From the NCBI GenBank assembly GCA_022402535.1, contig JAKRSD010000012.1, positions 124,001 to 188,000 on the forward strand: 64,000 bases of DNA, read 5' to 3'. This document shows positions 62,379-64,000 of the stretch, piece after piece (position 1 is the stretch's first letter; each line of letters starts with the position of its first letter). A program made the translations under genes and the position numbers. The notes under the pieces are model-generated. The model worked only from the letters and a program-made list of their open reading frames with translations. It searched no databases and was not told the DNA's origin. Source of the stretch: Flavobacteriales bacterium. GTDB lineage: Bacteria; Bacteroidota; Bacteroidia; CAIKAF01.

Positions 62379-63373
62379 TTATTCATTTAAAAAATTCCGT
62401 TTCCGAAGAAACTGCAAAAGAACTGGGCATTCTTCATAAATCTATTTTACTCAAAGAAAACAATACCCACATCCTGATAACCGCGGGCAGTGTGAAAAAC
62501 TTACCTCAAGGATTGGAAGACCTCACAGAGTCTTTTTATGTAACCGATTCAGATATTCAACTTGCCTCAAGAAATTACCGAAAAGAAACCCGTGAGGTTA
62601 AACTGGGTTCCGTTACCATTGGCGGAAATTCAGGAAACACGGTGATGATCAGCGGTCCATGTTCTGTTGAATCTGAAGAACAGATAACCCTGGCTGCCGA
62701 ATTGTGTGTGAAACTGGGTGTAAAAATTTTACGGGCCGGATGCTACAAACCGCGCACATCCCCCTATTCATTTCAGGGCTTAGGGCTCGAAGGACTGAAG
62801 TTACTGGCAAAAATGCGCGAAAAGTATGGACTGGCAGTAATCACCGAAGTGAAGGACGCTTCGCATATTGAAGAAATTATCGAATACAGTGACATCATTC
62901 AAATCGGTGCGAAGGCAATGTATGACCATGGTATTCTAAACCGTTGCGGTAAAACCCAAAAACCGGTACTAATCAAGCGAGGATTTGGCTCTACCCTTCA
63001 GGAGTTTGTGCAATCGGCAGAGTTTGTGCTTTCGGGCGGAAACCCTAACGTAATTTTATGCGAGAGAGGCATCCGTACCTTTGAAACCAAAACCCGCTTT
63101 ACATTGGATTTATGCGGAGTTGCCTACCTGAAAGAATATACCAATCTGCCCGTGGTTCTTGACCCAAGTCATGCCATGGGATATGCCTATGGGGTTCCGG
63201 ATCTTACCAGGGCCTGTATGGCAATGGGTGTGGATGGACTGCTTATCGAAACACACCCGACTCCCAAATCAGCCTTATCTGATGCATCGCAACAACTGGA
63301 TTTTAACGAATTTACAGAGTTGTACAATTCATTAAAACCACTGGCTACAGCCCTGAACAGAAATCTGGTATAA
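62375..63373 (+). CDS. aroF: 3-deoxy-7-phosphoheptulonate (DAHP) synthase, class I beta
   Basis: 332 residues. An N-terminal ferredoxin-like (ACT-like) domain of about 75 residues is followed by the TIM barrel with SGPCSVES (93-100), RAGCYKPRTSPYSFQG (120-135), IKRGFGST, LCERGIRTFE and VLDPSHAMG, the family blocks for phosphoenolpyruvate and metal binding (Cys and His). It condenses phosphoenolpyruvate with erythrose-4-phosphate, the first shikimate step. The ATG overlaps the stop of the epimerase/CBS gene (ATGA). Feedback regulation through the N-terminal domain is likely. Confidence 0.95.
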   Translation: MIIHLKNSVSEETAKELGILHKSILLKENNTHILITAGSVKNLPQGLEDLTESFYVTDSDIQLASRNYRKETREVKLGSVTIGGNSGNTVMISGPCSVESEEQITLAAELCVKLGVKILRAGCYKPRTSPYSFQGLGLEGLKLLAKMREKYGLAVITEVKDASHIEEIIEYSDIIQIGAKAMYDHGILNRCGKTQKPVLIKRGFGSTLQEFVQSAEFVLSGGNPNVILCERGIRTFETKTRFTLDLCGVAYLKEYTNLPVVLDPSHAMGYAYGVPDLTRACMAMGVDGLLIETHPTPKSALSDASQQLDFNEFTELYNSLKPLATALNRNLV

Positions 63374-63400
63374 AAAAAATCCCCGCTTTCCGGCGGGGAT
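63373..63400 (-). terminator. Stem-loop with T-run on the minus strand, beyond aroF
   Basis: ATCCCCGC / GCGGGGAT with a six-base loop. The eight A before it mean a T-run only for minus-strand RNA; the plus strand continues AGAGG. It is therefore built to stop minus-strand transcription arriving from the 63.4-63.6 kb spacer. Confidence 0.65.
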
Positions 63401-63619
63401 AGAGGTTTGGGATAGAGGATGGTCAACATTCAACCTGATTTTAGGGACTTCCGTTTGGGGGCTGACGGAGAGGTTTGTGTTTTGATTGATACAAATGTCG
63501 GCCGGTAACTTCGCCGCCACAACAGGAAAAACCCTGTAATTAAAAAATCACACGTATATGACTAAAATCATGGGCTGTGTTTAATGGCATTCGGATATTT
63601 GTTGTATAAATTTCTGGAT
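63401..63619. other. Intergenic spacer with short repeats, no gene recognised
   Basis: It holds two copies of GGGATAGAGG (63396-63405 and 63409-63418), stem candidates TCCGT / ACGGA and ACAGG / CCTGT, and no convincing coding frame. No known structured RNA was recognised. A minus-strand RNA ending at the adjacent terminator is possible. Confidence 0.5.
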
Positions 63620-64000
63620 TATGGAAACCCCAATGCTTGCAGCCCTTGTAATTACAATCTTAGGTCTAATCAACACCCTTTATCTGAGTTATCATGCTAT
63701 AAATGGCACAGCAGTGTATTGCCTCTTTTTCCCCGATGAATGGTGTAAAAAAGTACAAATCAGCCAATACAGCAAAACCATGGGAATCAAAAACCCTTAT
63801 TTAGGGCTGGGCATGCTTTTGGCAATTCTAACTCTGTTGTTGCTGGCCAATCAAAACATTATTCCCCTCTGGCCCGCCATGGCGTTAATCAGTTTTGGCT
63901 TTTTATTTTCTATGTATTTTCTTTACATTCAAGCCTTTGTTATTAAAGCATTCTGCACTTGGTGCGTAGTTTCGGCGATGGTATTTGCAGGATTATTTAT
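63620..64000 (+). CDS. VKOR-family membrane protein, N-terminal part
   Basis: 126 residues visible before the right window edge. At least three membrane helices. The vitamin K epoxide reductase pattern is present: a loop Cys pair C34/C42 in AVYCLFFPDEWCKK, then the short segment SKTMGIKNPYLGL, and the active CxxC C112/C115 in KAFCTWCVVSAM. These enzymes pass electrons between quinones and thiol-disulfide oxidoreductases in the envelope. The C-terminus, possibly with a thioredoxin domain, is outside the window. Confidence 0.85.

Noticed and set aside
63332-63520. 62-codon minus-strand frame across the end of aroF
   Set aside because: Its composition is poor, it has no promoter, and it runs through the stem-loop into a certain gene on the other strand.

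Overview
The window is chromosomal DNA of a Bacteroidota (Bacteroidetes) bacterium, most like the Flavobacteriia/Sphingobacteriia/Chitinophagia side of the phylum. The reasons are intrinsic: several promoters match the phylum-specific -33/-7 pattern (TTG or TTTG, 17-23 bases, TAnnTTTG); four predicted secreted proteins carry type IX secretion (T9SS) sorting tails of type A or B; there are two TonB-dependent receptors with a carboxypeptidase-regulatory-like N-terminal domain; and phylum-typical families occur (DUF4294, DUF5683, DUF4258-like, PorE-like OmpA protein). No rRNA, tRNA, CRISPR array or insertion sequence was found. Coding density is high and no gene-free stretch exceeds 300 bases.

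Layout. 1-6.6 kb: end of a DUF4294 gene, two lipoproteins (one FAS1), an LpxH-like phosphatase, truA, an ABC exporter and a paraoxonase-like lipoprotein. 6.6-14.7 kb: envelope and secretion block with two paralogous type B T9SS cargo proteins, a small secreted protein, a TonB receptor and a type A cargo protein. 14.9-21.2 kb: pyrG, a NUDIX hydrolase, then an arsenic operon (arsR-arsM-arsC-acr3) ending stop-to-stop against a DUF819 membrane protein. 21.3-25.9 kb: second TonB receptor, tsaE, alanine dehydrogenase and a DUF4258-like protein. 25.9-27.4 kb: an AT-rich accessory cassette (HEPN-motif protein plus a HigB/HigA toxin-antitoxin pair) flanked by an 11-base direct repeat. 27.4-37.2 kb: lipoprotein, TerC, OmpH/Skp, SRPBCC, a metallo-hydrolase/glycosyltransferase/flippase operon, a long RluA-type pseudouridine synthase, an outer-membrane protein and a PKD/T9SS protein. 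37.2-51.6 kb: mostly minus-strand housekeeping genes (AlkA-like, ligA, PaiB-like, gpsA, kdsC, rplS, htpG, M23 peptidase, AcpH-like, patatin-like membrane protein, PiT-like transporter, DoxX-like, FMN reductase). 51.7-55.1 kb: parA-parB-DUF5683-dapB plus a tiny membrane protein. 55-64 kb: beta-propeller protein, GDPD lipoprotein, PorE-like protein, queE, nucleoside phosphorylase, then an operon of a tandem universal stress protein, a ribulose-phosphate-3-epimerase/CBS fusion and DAHP synthase, and finally a partial VKOR-type membrane protein.

How it fits together. The ars operon is a complete detoxification route: sensing (ArsR), reduction of arsenate (ArsC), methylation (ArsM) and efflux (Acr3). 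The most unusual coding arrangement is the UspA-UspA / RPE-CBS / DAHP synthase operon: an epimerase domain that keeps its metal ligands is fused to a CBS pair resembling that of KdsD/KpsF and is translationally coupled to the first enzyme of the shikimate pathway, with an adenylate-binding stress protein in front. This looks like a nucleotide-responsive switch between pentose phosphate metabolism and aromatic synthesis, but that role is inference. The toxin-antitoxin cassette has a clear operator, a 24-base near-palindrome lying over the -7 box, and probably a leaderless GTG-start toxin mRNA.
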